DNA from: Uloborus plumipes
Taxonomy: Eukaryota > Arthropoda > Arachnida > Araneae > Uloboridae
Assembly (NCBI GenBank): GCA_038373865.1
Contig: JAXGGA010003942.1
Location: 1 to 64,000 of the forward strand
DNA length: 64,000 nt
Reading direction: 5' to 3'
The notes beneath the pieces are model-generated. The model did no database searches and was not told where the DNA came from. It was given only the letters and a program-made list of their open reading frames with translations. The position numbers and the translations under genes are program-made. The first letter of the stretch is position 1, and every line of letters begins with the position of its first letter. Below are positions 1-11,419 of this stretch, in pieces.

Positions 1-262
1 GGTTCAAAGTTCAAAATCCATGTACATGTGTACCAAAAATATAAACTATGGCGGTAGTACCCCCCCCCCCCCAAAAAAAAAAAATCTTCTTTTCTTGTTT
101 TTCTAAGAGACGTTTTAAACCTTTCCTTTTTTTTTTTTTTTTTTTTGTGAAAAATCAGAGTATTGAATTTTCTTTTCTTTTTTTTTGGGGGGGGGGGAGG
201 GGAGGTATACCGCCCTAGTTTATATTTTTGGTACACATGTACATGATTTTGAACTTTGAACC
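1..262. repeat. Inverted-repeat (foldback) element at the left edge
   Basis: The first ~60 bases reappear in reverse complement at about 200-262 (core TGTACATGTGTACC next to an AAATATAAACTA stretch and a GGCGGTA motif). The arms enclose a poly-A/poly-T and C/G-homopolymer core. This is the shape of a MITE or foldback element. The left terminus may lie outside the window, so no target duplication can be assessed. Confidence 0.6.
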
Positions 263-930
263 TCTGTTGCCTTTTAGAATTATGTTAACGGGTTACGTAA
301 TGTACTTTTCCCCTCCGAATTAGTAAAATGACTCTGAATTGGGGGGGGGGACTCTCTGGAAAGAGGGGGTGGAGGGGGGAAACTGAGGTCATATTTGGAA
401 ATAGGGGGTCATTTGACATAAGAATCAGCCACAATTTTGTTTTTTTTTTGGCTGAAGACCTGCTTTAAAACTCGAGTGCAAAGTGCGATTTTTAAAGCAT
501 TATTTTATTTTTTTTTTTTTAATTTTACAGCGTGAAAATTTTTTCTGACCCAGGAGCCATAGGAACGGATCCTATACTCTGGTTCTGCACCGAAAAAAAT
601 GTTTTAAAGGTCTTTTTAAAGAAACTAGAATAAAAAGATCGTTTTTGGTGATTTTTCAAATATTTTGGGGGCCACGCCCCCCCCCCCCCAAGTTCCCCGA
701 TTTTTTTCTCGATGCTCATGATTTTAAACTTTGAGTCTCTCTTGACCTTCAAAAAATTTATTGGTGAATATAAGGCTCCTTTCCCCTCCAAAAAAAATAT
801 AATAGCCCTGAAACTAAGGAAAAATGAAAAAAAAAAGGGGGGGCGTTTTAAAAAAAAATTGGGACGTGATGGGGGAAAACGGGGGTCATATTCGGATTCA
901 GGGGGTCATTTTACATAAGAATCAGCCTTC
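240..930. repeat. Old direct duplication of a ~200-bp repeat
   Basis: The segment from about 240 to 440 and the segment from about 710 to 930 share the same order of blocks: CATGATTTTRAACTTTGA, a TTTCCCCTCC block, a G-rich run, GGGGGTCATTTNACATAAG and AATCAGCC. They are diverged direct copies separated by about 270 bp. No coding function is apparent. Confidence 0.5.
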
Positions 931-1548
931 AAAATACCAGAAGCATTTTCAAGGTTTTTTTTTGTTGAACAGTGTAGTCAGTAAATGCAGCTTACTTCTA
1001 CGTAACGACCTTCAAAGTATCAGCTGACAATTTTTCCACCGAGATACAGCCAGCTGACGTATATATTTATCAATAGTTACATATAAGCTATCATCTGGTA
1101 AATTTTTAGGCGAGAGGAAATGACTGAATTTTTTTTTTTTTTTTCTTCAAGTGTGGGAGGTTCCAACTGCTTATCCCCCCCACGGAGCCTCAGCTGACAT
1201 TCACGAGGCTTCATAGTTCGATTTTCTGCTGCGTTTTACTAATTATCACTTGAGAGGAACTTGGTCATATATATCTGTTACTGGCTCTCGGACTATTATA
1301 TTTGGGAGCTCCACACCACTATGTGTTCGTCTGTGCCCATGCTTTCCTATTTCCTTTGACAAATATCCTTTTTTTTCTATTCCCTACCACTGCACTAAAT
1401 ATTGATGAGGAATTCTGAATCAGCCTGAAAATAAGTGTTTTCATGGAAATAGATCGTTATTTTGGGAACACACAGGAAAACCCTTGATGTATTGGGGGTA
1501 TCCAATAACAAAAATATTTGAAGGCTAATATTAATATTTTCAATTTAG
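931..1548. other. Intron or upstream sequence, no gene recognised
   Basis: This AT-rich stretch leads up to the acceptor TTTCAATTTAG at 1538-1548. I see no open exon and no clear repeat family, only homopolymer tracts. It is most likely the tail of an intron of the coiled-coil gene that starts left of the window. Confidence 0.4.
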
Positions 1549-1978
1549 GCAAATTACTGCTATTGGAAGAGCTGCGAGTAGCTAAAGACAATCAGACTGT
1601 CAACTTACAGAAAGTAGAAGAGGCCTTGAAAGTCAAGAATGCTGCTAAAACAGAAACGACACGTGAGAATGAGATTGCCCAAGTCAGCCGACTGTTGGAA
1701 AATCGCGAAACGTTCCGCGAGTTATTGGGTGATCTTCGCGAGCAATGGAGGCAAGCTTTCTTGCTCAGGTTGCCAGTATGCACCAAGGGTCGCCTGGACG
1801 ACAACGTCGGGCTGAGAAATTTATGTGACGAAACTACGCAGGCCCTCTTGGCAGCCCAAGACGAGGGCAGAAGCATCAGAAGGCGCGAGAAGACTTTGGA
1901 CGTGGAGAGAGAAATGCAGGACAGGTCCGAGAAGCGGGATGAAGTGATGTCTGCACGTTTTGAGAAGAAATTTTTGGG
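1549..1978 (+). CDS. Coiled-coil gene, penultimate exon
   Basis: This 430-nt exon runs from just after TTTCAATTTAG to the donor GTAAGT. The reading frame starts GGC/AAA (the first base comes from the previous exon), and no stop occurs before the donor. The translation opens with a hydrophobic heptad block (LLLLEELR) and continues as a long charged helix. Composition is clearly less AT-rich than the flanks, which supports real coding. Confidence 0.75.
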
Positions 1979-4900
1979 GTAAGTCATGTTAATTGCACGG
2001 AATTTCAACATTTTACCCTTTAGAGCTATTTTTATACTAGTAATGTTTTGATTTTGAGTTGTAAAAGGAATTCATGTAACTTATCTAATTTTTCTTGGGT
2101 TTAAAATACGTTTTCCATAGCTCACTGGGAGCTATGCAATGGTTTTGCATTTTTTTATTTCGCATTGCATTACTCTTATGAAGTATAATGTGTAAATACT
2201 AAAATCTACAATGGGAATTATGAAATACAAACATTTTGTGTTCAAAAATGTAAGAATTTATGCCCATTACTTTCCACGAAATTTCAAAAAATAAGGATCA
2301 ACACCTAGTGGGACATTACAAGTTGTTCGTACCTTTTTTCTTTGATGCTGATATGCTTTAAGCTGATATCACACATAGAAAAATTCGTGAATTCCAACTT
2401 CCAATCCAACTGCTAATTCCACTCTCCAGTCAACTTCGGTCAAATAAACATCCGTGTGCTATGCTATTTCTGGAAAGTAGTTGAATGAGAAGTTGAAGTT
2501 AAGGGCATGGGCGCACATAGCACCTCCACAGCCCCCGTAGCGCGCGCGTGTGGGGGGGGGGCGCAAAAGGTTCGAGTGTGAACGATCCAGAAAAATAGCA
2601 CAATGAGTTACACTGGGAAAATATTTTTTTTTTTTTTTAGTTTAATAAAAGATTGGAAGGGGGGAGGGCGCACCTAAATTTATGTACGCTACTGGTTGAG
2701 GGCGAATTGGGAATTGCGTTGAACGAATTTTCCTGTGTCTGATAGCCCCTTTGGTAGAGCACAAACGGCAACGTCTATAGTTTTTTTTATAAAGTTGGCT
2801 AATGATTACCATTGTACGTCATCCGGAACCATTTTCTTTTTGCTCAGGAAACTCATAGGTCATCCTTCGCGTTGAAAGAATTTGAAAATCCAGAAAAAGC
2901 TGTCATGCTTGCCGAAGTCGGTAACTACTACTCATTGGTGGGAAAACGGCTTCCTCGGGACATATAACCAGGGTTGCGGAGTCGGAGGAAAAATGGTCGA
3001 CTCCGACTCCGGGCTTTTAAAACTTCCGACTACGACTCCTGCTTTTTTTTTTTTTTTAACCCAAATGTGAAGAGGAAAAAACAATAAACAAAGGTTAAAA
3101 TATGAAGTCCTTATAAAAGTTTCATTTTTATTCATGGTCGTGGCCAGGACTCACATTAGGGGTGGGGGAGGAGCAAGTAGGGGTTTCCCAATTGAAGGTC
3201 ACGGGAGGTCAGTCCATTTCCGGCAAAGACAGTGCGTTTGCATTCGTACCTCAACCAGACTAAGTCCATTTTCTCTTTCAGTGAGGGAAAACGAGTATCG
3301 ACAATCGTTTCCCCACGAAAAGACGAAATGGCTTCGTTAGTCTGGTTCTGAGGTACAGATTTGTCTCCGCACAAAACAAATCCTTTTCTTGTTAAATCAC
3401 CAGACTTTATTTTAACACATTGCTTTTTTGTTGCAAATATTTTTTATTCACTTGCTTCACTTGCGTTTTCATTATGCTTTATACTGATATTCCACTTTAA
3501 GTACAACGTAAATACGATATTTGAAAACAGGTCCGTCATTTCAAAGATATTGTTACAAATCTTGTAAATAGTTGTTGTTTTTCCTGCCTTGCATCATTTT
3601 CACTAGTTTTGGTTTTATCTGGCGACATGTTGCAAAAGTATCTGAAGATATCACTTTTATCATTTGTATACCGGCCCTGTAACACTTTGTAGTTTTTACA
3701 CTTGCCCTAACTTTAATAAGCATGAAGACATTTTCGCGTGGTTTTTCTTTTTATTACTAGAAGTTTCTTGAATGGATTATGTAAGTTATGAATGAACAGA
3801 ATACCCCGGATTTTGCTAGAATATTGTCGAAATTTCGTTACGAGTATAAATAGCTGTCCGACTGCCTCGAACACAGTTAGTCAGTTAGTTTTTTTCAGAT
3901 TGGATTTCTGAGAGGCTCGGTTTTATTCGCTTTGGGCGAATGTTTGTTATGCTTTTGTAATTTCTTAATTACTGTTTACGTTAGATACGTGGTGCTGAGT
4001 TACTGTTGAGAGTACAGTGTACTGTTTTGCTACCTAATTGCTGGATGTTTAGCAATTGTTTCCTGCTCCTATTGTAAATAAGTGTACATACTTGTAAATA
4101 AATTTATAGTTATTTCCTCAAGATTGGAATGCTCATTTAAGAAAGTTGAAGGTGCTACGGACTCGTAGCAATTTTGGCGCCCAACGTAGGGCATCTTCAA
4201 GGACTTTCTTGGAATTATCTGTGAACTTGGACTTTTCTTCCTAAGGACTTTTTGACTTCGGAATTTTATGGTGATTACTCGAGCAATGGAGGAACAACTG
4301 AAGCAACTCCTTGATGCGATCAAAGCTAAGTGATATGACTGCGAGCATGGCTACTAATCAAGAACAATTAAAAAATGATCTCGCTGCTAATCAAGAAGAA
4401 ATTAAAAGCGATCTAACGTCAATGGAAAGTTTGGTGGAAAGTAAATTTACCAATATGGAAAATAAAGTTGAGAACCGAATCACCACAGTAGAAAACCATA
4501 TGGAAAGGAAAATTAAAGAACTTGAATCGAAGTTATCAGCATCCTGCAACAACTCCTGGGACTCTTCCACGAAAGCCTGTCAACTTGCAGCCTCGCTGAG
4601 AGGGGATGCAGCTGATATACTACAGATCTTCCCAGAGGACAAGCACCGTAACTTCGAAGCCTTATCATCGGCCTTGGAGCTTCGCTTTGGCGAATCATGC
4701 CAAAAAGAATTCAGTCAACTTCAGCTCAGATCCTGACTCCAGAGGGCTGGAGAGACTTTGCAAGTTTTTGCAGCAGACGTTGAGAGGCTTTCCATCTCGC
4801 CTTCTCTGACTGTCCTTCGGGTGTTCGCGATAGCCTGGCCCTGAACTACTTCATAGATGGAGTGCGAAATTCAGAAATTCAGACGGCTCTCCGGATGGCG

Positions 4901-7900
4901 GACATTAAAGATCTTAAATCCGGTTTGGTCTACGCAATGAAGTTCGAGGCTGCACAGCAAACATCCCGCAAGGATCGCCATTCAATCAGGGGCGTGGAAG
5001 TGAGCGCCCATGATTCGAACTCAACTCGCTTCTTGGAAATTGAGCGACAAATCAAAGGGATCTCGGGGGCCCTGAAGAAGATTACGGCTCGCAAAGACCA
5101 AAGTAGACAACCGCTGAAGTGCTGGAAATGTGGCGGTGAGGGCCACGTACGAAGGAACTGCGAAGCCCGCCAAGAAACAGGAGGGAAGAGCACCTCTCCC
5201 TTTCCAGCTCAGGAAAACTAAGCAATGGCAATCTCGCGGGGCGAAGGTCGCCAAATTGGAATGAGCCCCATCCCAAAGTTTTCCAGATTTCCTCAAGAAG
5301 TGGCGGCTGCAACGGACTCGTCATTTACGCATATGTGAATGGGTTTCCCTGCGAAATGATTGTGGACACAGGAGACAACGTTACCATCATTAGGACTGAT
5401 GTGGCTCGTCAATTTGGACTCAAGTTCTTATGGACGCCGCCCTGCGTTACTCTCCAAACTGTGACAGGTGACAAAATCGAGATTGAAGGAAAAGTGAACT
5501 TAAAAATAATGTTCTGGAGCGCCACTTACCATCACACGGCATTCGTCGCTGACATTGCAGATCCCTTCGTTTTCGGACTGGACTTTTTAAGAAAATTTGA
5601 TTTTTCTATCAACTCTAAAAATAATGAGCTGCACTCGATGAGAGAAGACATAGCTATTTTCAATGTTGAAAATAACTTAAAATCCGCTTATGAAATAATA
5701 ACCCAAACAGATTTATTGATTCCCTCTAGATCGGAAGTACTAACACCTGGCTCCATCAAAGAAAACAACAGCTTTAAATTCGGCCTCATTGAATATCCTA
5801 ACCAGAGTAAGAGCCCAAAAGAAGTACTAGTGGCATCTACGCTTGTGGACCTTTCAAGGAATGCAGTTCCTGTGAGAGTCGCCAATGTAAGTGACAGACC
5901 GAGGAATATTAAGAAAGGAGGAGTGTTGGCAACTTGTACTCCCGTAAACTGCATCATCAGAAGAATTGATTCCTCCGAGACTGTGTGTTCTGAGTCCTTG
6001 ACTTCGGAATTAATGGAGAGTGCACCATTATCGAAGGATCAAAGATACGCTGCGGAAAAATTGGTGGATAACTTCAAGCAGGTGTTTTTATCTACATCCG
6101 AGGATGTTGGTCGCACGAATTTAACGCAGCATAGGATCGACACTGGAGATCATCCCCCTATCAAGCAGCATCCAAGACGACTACCGTTCGCCAAGAAGGA
6201 AGAGGTTGAGATCCTCTTGAAAAAGATGCAGGAGAATGACGTCATCGAACCCTCATCCAGTCCTTGGGCATCCCCTATCGTCTTGGTCCGAAAGAAAGAC
6301 GGCTCCACCACATTTTGTGTTGATTACCGAAGCCTGAATGACATCACCAATAAGGACTGCTACCCTCTTCCACGGATCGATGACACTCTGGACCCCCTTT
6401 CCGGACACAAGTGGTTTTCGACCCTGGATTTAAAGAGCGGCTACTGGCAGGTGGAGATACACCCCGACGACGGAGAGAAGACGGCGTTTACAACCGGACA
6501 AGGCTTGTGGCAGTTTAAAGTAATGCCCTTCGGCCTCTGCAATGCACCAGCCTCGTTCGAGCGTCTTATGGAATCAGTGTAACGAGGACTCTCTTTTGAA
6601 TCCTGTCTTGTCTACTTGGACGACATCATCATCATTGGACGCAGTTTTGAGGAACATTTATCTAATCTTAGGAAGGTGCTGCAAAAGCTTTAGGAAGCCA
6701 ACCTGAAGTTAAGCCCGTCCAAATGTAATTTGTTCCACCGTGAGGTGAACTACCTTGGTTACATTATCTCTTCTGAGGGTGTGCGAACAGATCCAGATAA
6801 GGTATCTGCAGTCAAGAATTGAAGCCGCCCTGAAAATGTCCATCAGCTGCGAAGTTTCCTGGGGCTCTGCACGTACTACAAGAAGTTTGTGAAGGGTTTT
6901 TTCAACATTGCACGACCTTTGCATAAGCTGACGGAGAGCAAACAAAAATTTGAATGATCCAAAGAATGCGAGGATGCATTTCTACAGCTGAAGGAGGCTT
7001 TAACATCAACGCCTATTCTCTCTTATCCTCAGCCTGTAAAATCCTTCATACTTGACACTGATGCGACATGCGAGCCACGAGAGCGTTGGAGCTGTTTTAT
7101 CTCAAGAAATAGACGGTGACGAACATGTCATCACCTACTGGAGCAAATGCTTATCCAAGTCGGAGCGAAATTATTGTGTCACGAGAAAGGAATTGGTCGC
7201 CATAGTTAAAGCTGTAGAACATTTCCATCATTACCTCTACGGCCGTAAATTCCTGCTCCGGACTGATCATGCTTTTTTGAATTTCAAGAATCCAGAGGGC
7301 CAGGTAGCCAGGTGGATACAGCGGCTCCAGGAATATGACATCGAGATTAAGCATCGAAAAGGTTTGTAACACGGTAATGCTGACGCATTATCAAGAAGAC
7401 CTTGTTCCGAGAACTGCCATTATTGCTCCCGAATAGAGAAACAGTACGGGACGACAATCCCTACTGCCTGTCAAGTTACCGCTACTTCATCATCTTCAGA
7501 TCCTGATCCGTGGAGTGACGACCAAGTAAGAAAAGATCAGCTTGAAGACCCAGACCTAAAGCCTATCGTAGAGTTAATGTAAAAGGACAGTCGGCGACCT
7601 AGTTGGCAAGACGTTTCTATCTACAGTCCTGCAACGAAGAGATACTGGGCTCTATGGAAATCTCTCCAGTTGCGGAATGGCGTCCTGTATTAGAAATGGG
7701 AATCTGACGATGGTAAAGCATTCAAATGGCAGTTACTCCTTCCCAGATCAAGAATTCCAGACGTTCTAAAGGAATTGCACAGTAGTCCGACCGAAGGACA
7801 TTTTGGTGTCTTGAAAACCCTCCACAAGGTTCGAGAGCGCTTCTTCTGGAACAAGGCAAAGGATGACGTGGAGAAGTGGTGCTATTATTGTGACTCCTGT

Positions 7901-10900
7901 ACTGCCCGTAAAGGACCGAAGAGAAGAAGCCGCGGGAAGCTACATCTTTACAGCGTAGTTGCTCCTTTCGAACGAATCGGGATCGACATTCTTGGTCCTC
8001 TACCGAAAACTACTGATGGGAACAAATACATCCTCGTTTCCATTGACTATTTCACCAAATGGCCCGAAGCATATTCCATTCCGGATCAAGAAGCTACCAC
8101 TGTAGCAGAGACTCTAGTCCAGCATTGGATCTCGAGATATGGGACACCTTTGCAGATCCATTCCGATCAGGCAAGAAACTTCATCTCTGCTGTGTTTAAG
8201 GGCCTATGTAATATCCTCAAAATTGAGAAAACTCGAACGACACCACTACACCCACAATCGGACGGCATAGTGGAGTGATTTAACAGGACAATCCTTAATA
8301 ATCTCTCGCTTATGGTCTCCAAAAATCAACAGGATTGGGACAAGAAACTTCCTCTGTTCCTGTGCTGGCCTACCGCAGTGCTGTCCACGAGACCACCGGA
8401 TATTCCCCATCACAGATGCTCTTCGGCCGAGAGCTTCGGCTGCCTTATGATCTCGTCTTCGGTCTCCCTCCAGATACGCCTTCATCGCCTGAGGAGTACG
8501 TCCAGGATCTCCAGGCCCGGTTGGAAGACGTTCATCACTTCGCACGGGAGCGAATCAACATCGCGACGGAGAAGATGAAGACCCGATACGACACAAGGTC
8601 CACTGGCCATGACTTTCAAGAAGATGACAAGGTATGGCTATGGAATCCCATCCGACGTAAAGGTCTATCCCCCAAATTGCAGTCGCATTGGAATGAACCC
8701 TACACAGTCCTCCACCGGCTGAACGACGTCGTAGTGAGGATCCAGAAGTCATCACATTCAAAACCTAGAGTTGTACATTATGATCGGCTAGCCCCATACT
8801 ATGGCCATAGTTCGTAAAATTAATCTAAAGCTACCTTGGTAATTTGTTTGTAAATTTTGTAAATAACTTTTGCCTTTAATTGTTTGTAATATTACTTTAT
8901 CAATGTTATTGTTTCTTTCATGTTCTCATTGTTTATCATGTTTACGATTTTTTTATCATGTAATGTGTGCATCTGTAAATTTTCCCTTGCTTCCTTTCTG
9001 GGGATTGTACTGCCCGGGACGTGCAGTCCTTGGGAAGGGGGCAATGTTACAAATCTTGTAAATAGTTGTTGTTTTTCCTGCCTTGCATCATTTTCACTAG
9101 TTTTGGTTTTATCTGGCGACATGTTGCAAAAGTATCTGAAGATATCACTTTTATCATTTGTATACCGGCCCTGTAACACTTTGTAGTTTTTACACTTGCC
9201 CTAACTTTAATAAGCATGAAGACATTTTCGCGTGGTTTTTCTTTTTATTACTAGAAGTTTCTTGAATGGATTATGTAAGTTATGAATGAACAGAATACCC
9301 CGGATTTTGCTAGAATATTGTCGAAATTTCGTTACGAGTATAAATAGCTGTCCGACTGCCTCGAACACAGTTAGTCAGTTAGTTTTTCTCAGATTGGATT
9401 TCTGAGAGGCTCGGTTTTATTCGCTTTGGGCGAATGTTTGTTTTGCTTTTGTAATTTCTTAATTACTGTTCACGCTAGATACGTGGTGCTGAGTTACTGT
9501 TGAGAGTATAGTGTACTGTTTTGCTACCTAATTGCTGGATGTTTAGCAATTGTTTCCTGCTCCTATTGTAAATAAGTGTACATACTTGTAAATAAATTTA
9601 TAGTTATTTCCTCAAGATTGAAATGCTCATTTAAGAAAGTTGAAGGTGCTACGGACTCGTTACAATATATACATTCAATGCATATTTCATTGCAAAAACA
9701 ACAAAAACTATACATGAAAAGAACACAATCAAAAAGAAACATATTTTGATAGAAAAAAATCTGTTCTTTCCAATAGTACTGACGAAAAAGAAGATTGAAA
9801 GTGGCAAACTTCATCTATAACGAGTTGAAAAACGGTTTTTTCCAGTGAAGTATTTTAATAGCCACTTTGGATGACAAAATATTTTTTAAAATCAATATTG
9901 AAGCTCTGCAACTGTAACCCGTTCAAAACAAATACTTTATCAAAAAAAAAAAAAGTACAAGCTTTTGCATTATGTTTGTTTAGATTTCATGTCACTTTTG
10001 ACCGTATTAGCAACTAAATGCACTTTAAGCTCTTAACGTTTCAGATCTAGAGTGTTATAAACTTTTTTGCAGCACAAGCCTAAACATAGCAATTCGTTTT
10101 ACGAAGCAGACCCGCCATTTTGAAGCCATTTTTTTACGGATCCTAGACGCTTAGGATTTGGATATTGAACGCTGAAAAATTGTATATGTTAATTTCAAAG
10201 ACATGCTTTCCCTTCCATAAAATTTCATCCAAATCGGAGGTGGTCGGAGTCAGAGTCGACATGTTTTTCAGTGACTCCGACTCCTTCCTTCCAAAATCCT
10301 TCCGACTCCGACTCCGCAGCCCTGCATATAACATTCGAGCGCGCGCTAAGTCTTTTCGACCCAGGCGCAAGGAAAAATATTCGCAGCTCTACTTCTATTT
10401 GAAAGAAATGGACCAAGTCAACTGTAGCTGCATTCAAAGTCGATCCCTTGACCTTGGATATACTTTTGAAATGCTTGATTAATATTTGTCAAAATCATGA
10501 TTTACTAGTGAATTATTCATTAAATATTGTTTAAAGGCCCGGTTTCCTAGGAGTGAAATCGTCGATCTCTATGGCGAGGCGACGGTCGCCTCCTTCTTCT
10601 GCGCATGCGCTTGAGCAGCAGATTGACGTCGCTTCACGCCACGCTCCAATCAAACTAGTTCTGATTCCAGCGTGCGTCGCGCTCGGCGTCGGCGACGATT
10701 CTAGGAAACCAAGCCTTAAATGCTCTTAAAATGTTAAATGGGTCATTCAGACCCAGTGCGCCTATCGTGTATCGATTATGTCGCACGCTTTCCAGAAGGG
10801 TAAAAAATTAATGGACTTGGTGAGGGAAGTATACTTCCCATACAGTCTTATGAAGTTTTTTTCCGCAAAAATTTCACTATTTGTCTTTAACAGTTTGAAT

Positions 10901-11419
10901 TTCTCAACTTTACCAATTCAAAGTATTTCTTTACAGCAAGATTCCCATGTAGTCTTATAGGTTTTTTTCGCAAAATTTCACTATTTGTCTTTAAAAGTTT
11001 GAATTCCTCAACTTTACTAATTCGAAGTACTCTTTCCAATCAGTTTGCAGTCTCGTCTTGAAGAACTGGAAGACAAGCAGTCTGTCGCTATAGGCGCAAA
11101 AGATTTTGAAAAACTGTCCTCGGAAATTCAACAAAGCGAGTCGGCTCTGTCGAGTGCTCAGGACGAGCTCCGTGAAATGAACCTCGTGCTCAAGGACCAA
11201 GAGGAGTATCGCAAGACGCTGAAACACCGCCTGGACAAAGTGAAAGATCAAAATGGCATTTTAGTCTCGAACATTCTGAGAGCACAACAAGTGCTGAAAG
11301 CTCGGAAATCTCTTGTCAAAGACTCGGATTCAGAATCAGTTGGTGATGAAGTTTTGCATCAGATCAAAATGTTATTTGATTCAGCCGAACGGAGTTCAGC
11401 GATTATGCAGGAGCTTTAG
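1549..11419 (+). CDS. Coiled-coil protein, C-terminal two exons (partial gene)
   Basis: Two open exons join in frame. The first (1549-1978) begins after an AG acceptor and ends at the strong donor GTAAGT at 1979. The second (11044-11419) begins after CCAATCAG and ends in TAG. Exon 1 ends with two bases of a codon (GG) and exon 2 supplies the third (T), keeping the frame. Together they give about 266 residues, almost all charged heptad-like helix rich in E, K, R, Q and L, with a short non-helical break around LPVCTKGRLDD. The tail is acidic and serine-rich (KDSDSESVGDE). I do not recognise the family; the composition suits a structural or cytoskeletal coiled coil. The N-terminus lies left of the window. 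The intron is 9.07 kb because of nested transposons. A candidate poly(A) signal follows at 11570. Confidence 0.75.
1979..2960. other. Intron sequence without recognised element
   Basis: This is the proximal part of the 9-kb intron, AT-rich with short homopolymers. A G-rich stretch at about 2530-2570 and a GGGGGGAGGGCGCACC block near 2657 resemble internal parts of MITEs seen elsewhere, but I could not define termini. Confidence 0.35.
3551..4170 (+). repeat. Gypsy 5' LTR
   Basis: The LTR starts TGTTACAAATC and ends CTCGTAGCA. It contains a TATA box (TATAAATA at 3845-3852) followed about 30 bp later by CAGTTAGTCAGTTAG, a plausible initiator. A GTAAATAAATTTATAG stretch near the end can serve as poly(A) signal. 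It matches the 3' LTR over its full 620 bp, with differences mainly in the last 280 bp. Confidence 0.95.
3845..3852 (+). promoter_or_regulatory. LTR TATA box
   Basis: TATAAATA sits in the 5' LTR about 30 bp upstream of the CAGTTAGTCAG initiator-like sequence. The same motif is preserved in the 3' LTR at about 9339. It probably sets the start of the retrotransposon transcript. Confidence 0.6.
4175..4192 (+). promoter_or_regulatory. Primer-binding site of the Gypsy element
   Basis: TGGCGCCCAACG begins five bases after the 5' LTR. A TGG start complementary to a tRNA 3' CCA end, placed directly after the LTR, is the expected minus-strand primer site. The exact tRNA cannot be fixed from the sequence alone. 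Confidence 0.7.
4268..5221 (+). pseudogene. gag remnant of the Gypsy element
   Basis: A start at 4268 reads about 18 codons to a stop near 4331. The frame then resumes as a coiled-coil segment with repeated Met-Glu-Asn and heptad motifs (about 4335-4540), as in Gypsy gag N-termini. The join into the AASLRGDAADIL capsid-type region is abrupt, suggesting an internal deletion near 4545. Another stop falls at 4734-4736. A different frame carries the C-terminus, including a zinc knuckle C-x2-C-x4-H-x4-C at 5120-5161, and ends at TAA 5219-5221. The order coiled coil, capsid, CCHC knuckle is normal for gag; the frame breaks make it a pseudogene. Confidence 0.85.
5335..8817 (+). pseudogene. pol remnant: protease, RT, RNase H, integrase
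   Basis: The first frame (5335-6582) has an aspartic protease with DTG at 5365-5373 and the fingers/palm part of reverse transcriptase (motif LDLKSGYWQ). It stops at TAA 6580. The RT catalytic YLDD follows at 6613-6624 in the same frame, so the stop is a lesion. More stops occur at 6691, 6820, 6955, 7367, 7580, 7691 and 8276. Frameshifts lie near 7070 (within RNase H) and near 8370 (integrase C-terminus). RNase H remains at 7052-7369. Integrase (7775-8278) shows the zinc-binding CxxC (CYYCDSC), the DDE core with ID-ILGPL, SDQARNF and the final VE, then a stop. The C-terminal tether region (8335-8817) is open. Enzymatically dead as it stands. Confidence 0.93.
9032..9044 (+). promoter_or_regulatory. 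Polypurine tract of the Gypsy element
   Basis: GGGAAGGGGGCAA lies immediately before the 3' LTR start TGTTAC at 9045. A purine run here is the expected plus-strand primer in LTR retrotransposons. Confidence 0.75.
9045..9664 (+). repeat. Gypsy 3' LTR
   Basis: This 620-bp copy matches 3551-4170 and ends CTCGTTACA. By hand I count about eight substitutions between the LTRs (roughly 1.3%), none of them indels. The flank ATAT repeats the ATAT before the 5' LTR. Confidence 0.95.
10535..10715. mobile_element. TTAA-flanked MITE (piggyBac-like)
   Basis: The inner ends are AGGCCCGGTTTCCTAG and CTAGGAAACCAAGCC, complementary over most of their length. TTAA sits at both borders (10531-10534 and 10716-10719). 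The 181-bp body is unusually GC-rich (GCGACGGTCGCC, GCGCATGCGC) and has no coding capacity. TTAA duplication is the signature of piggyBac-type transposases. Confidence 0.65.
11044..11419 (+). CDS. Coiled-coil gene, last exon
   Basis: The exon opens after CTTTCCAATCAG. Its first base T completes the codon left by the upstream exon and the frame then reads LQSRLEELEDKQ onward to TAG at 11417-11419. About 124 codons of continuous charged helix precede a serine/aspartate-rich tail. A second AG six bases further in (TTTGCAG) would shift the frame and is not used. Confidence 0.75.

Larger units (their letters stand above)
3551..9664 (+). mobile_element. Ty3/Gypsy LTR retrotransposon, defective
   Basis: This 6.1-kb element has two 620-bp LTRs, a tRNA primer-binding site, gag and pol remnants in the order protease, reverse transcriptase, RNase H, integrase, and a polypurine tract. 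The order with integrase last defines Ty3/Gypsy. It is flanked by a short duplication (ATAT) at 3547-3550 and 9665-9668. No env-like frame follows integrase. The coding part carries at least eight in-frame stops in pol, several frameshifts and a gag deletion, so this copy cannot be autonomous. The LTRs differ at only about eight positions by hand count, which means a fairly recent insertion. Confidence 0.95.
2969..10324. mobile_element. hAT-type element split by a Gypsy retrotransposon
   Basis: The ends are CAGGGTTGCGGAGTCGGAG at 2969 and its near-perfect complement CTCCGACTCCGCAGCCCTG ending at 10324. They are bounded by identical 8-bp target duplications CATATAAC (2961-2968 and 10325-10332), the hallmark of hAT insertion. 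Without the nested 6.1-kb LTR element the hAT copy is about 1.24 kb, with no transposase, so it is non-autonomous. Subterminal repeats of GACTCCGACTCC occur at both ends, as is common for hAT transposase-binding sites. The same GACTCC motif recurs at 11665-11740, 12850-12876 and 24630-24655. Confidence 0.85.

Noticed and set aside
8818..9044. Possible env-like frame after integrase
   Set aside because: Only short AT-rich sequence precedes the polypurine tract; no signal peptide or glycoprotein-like frame.
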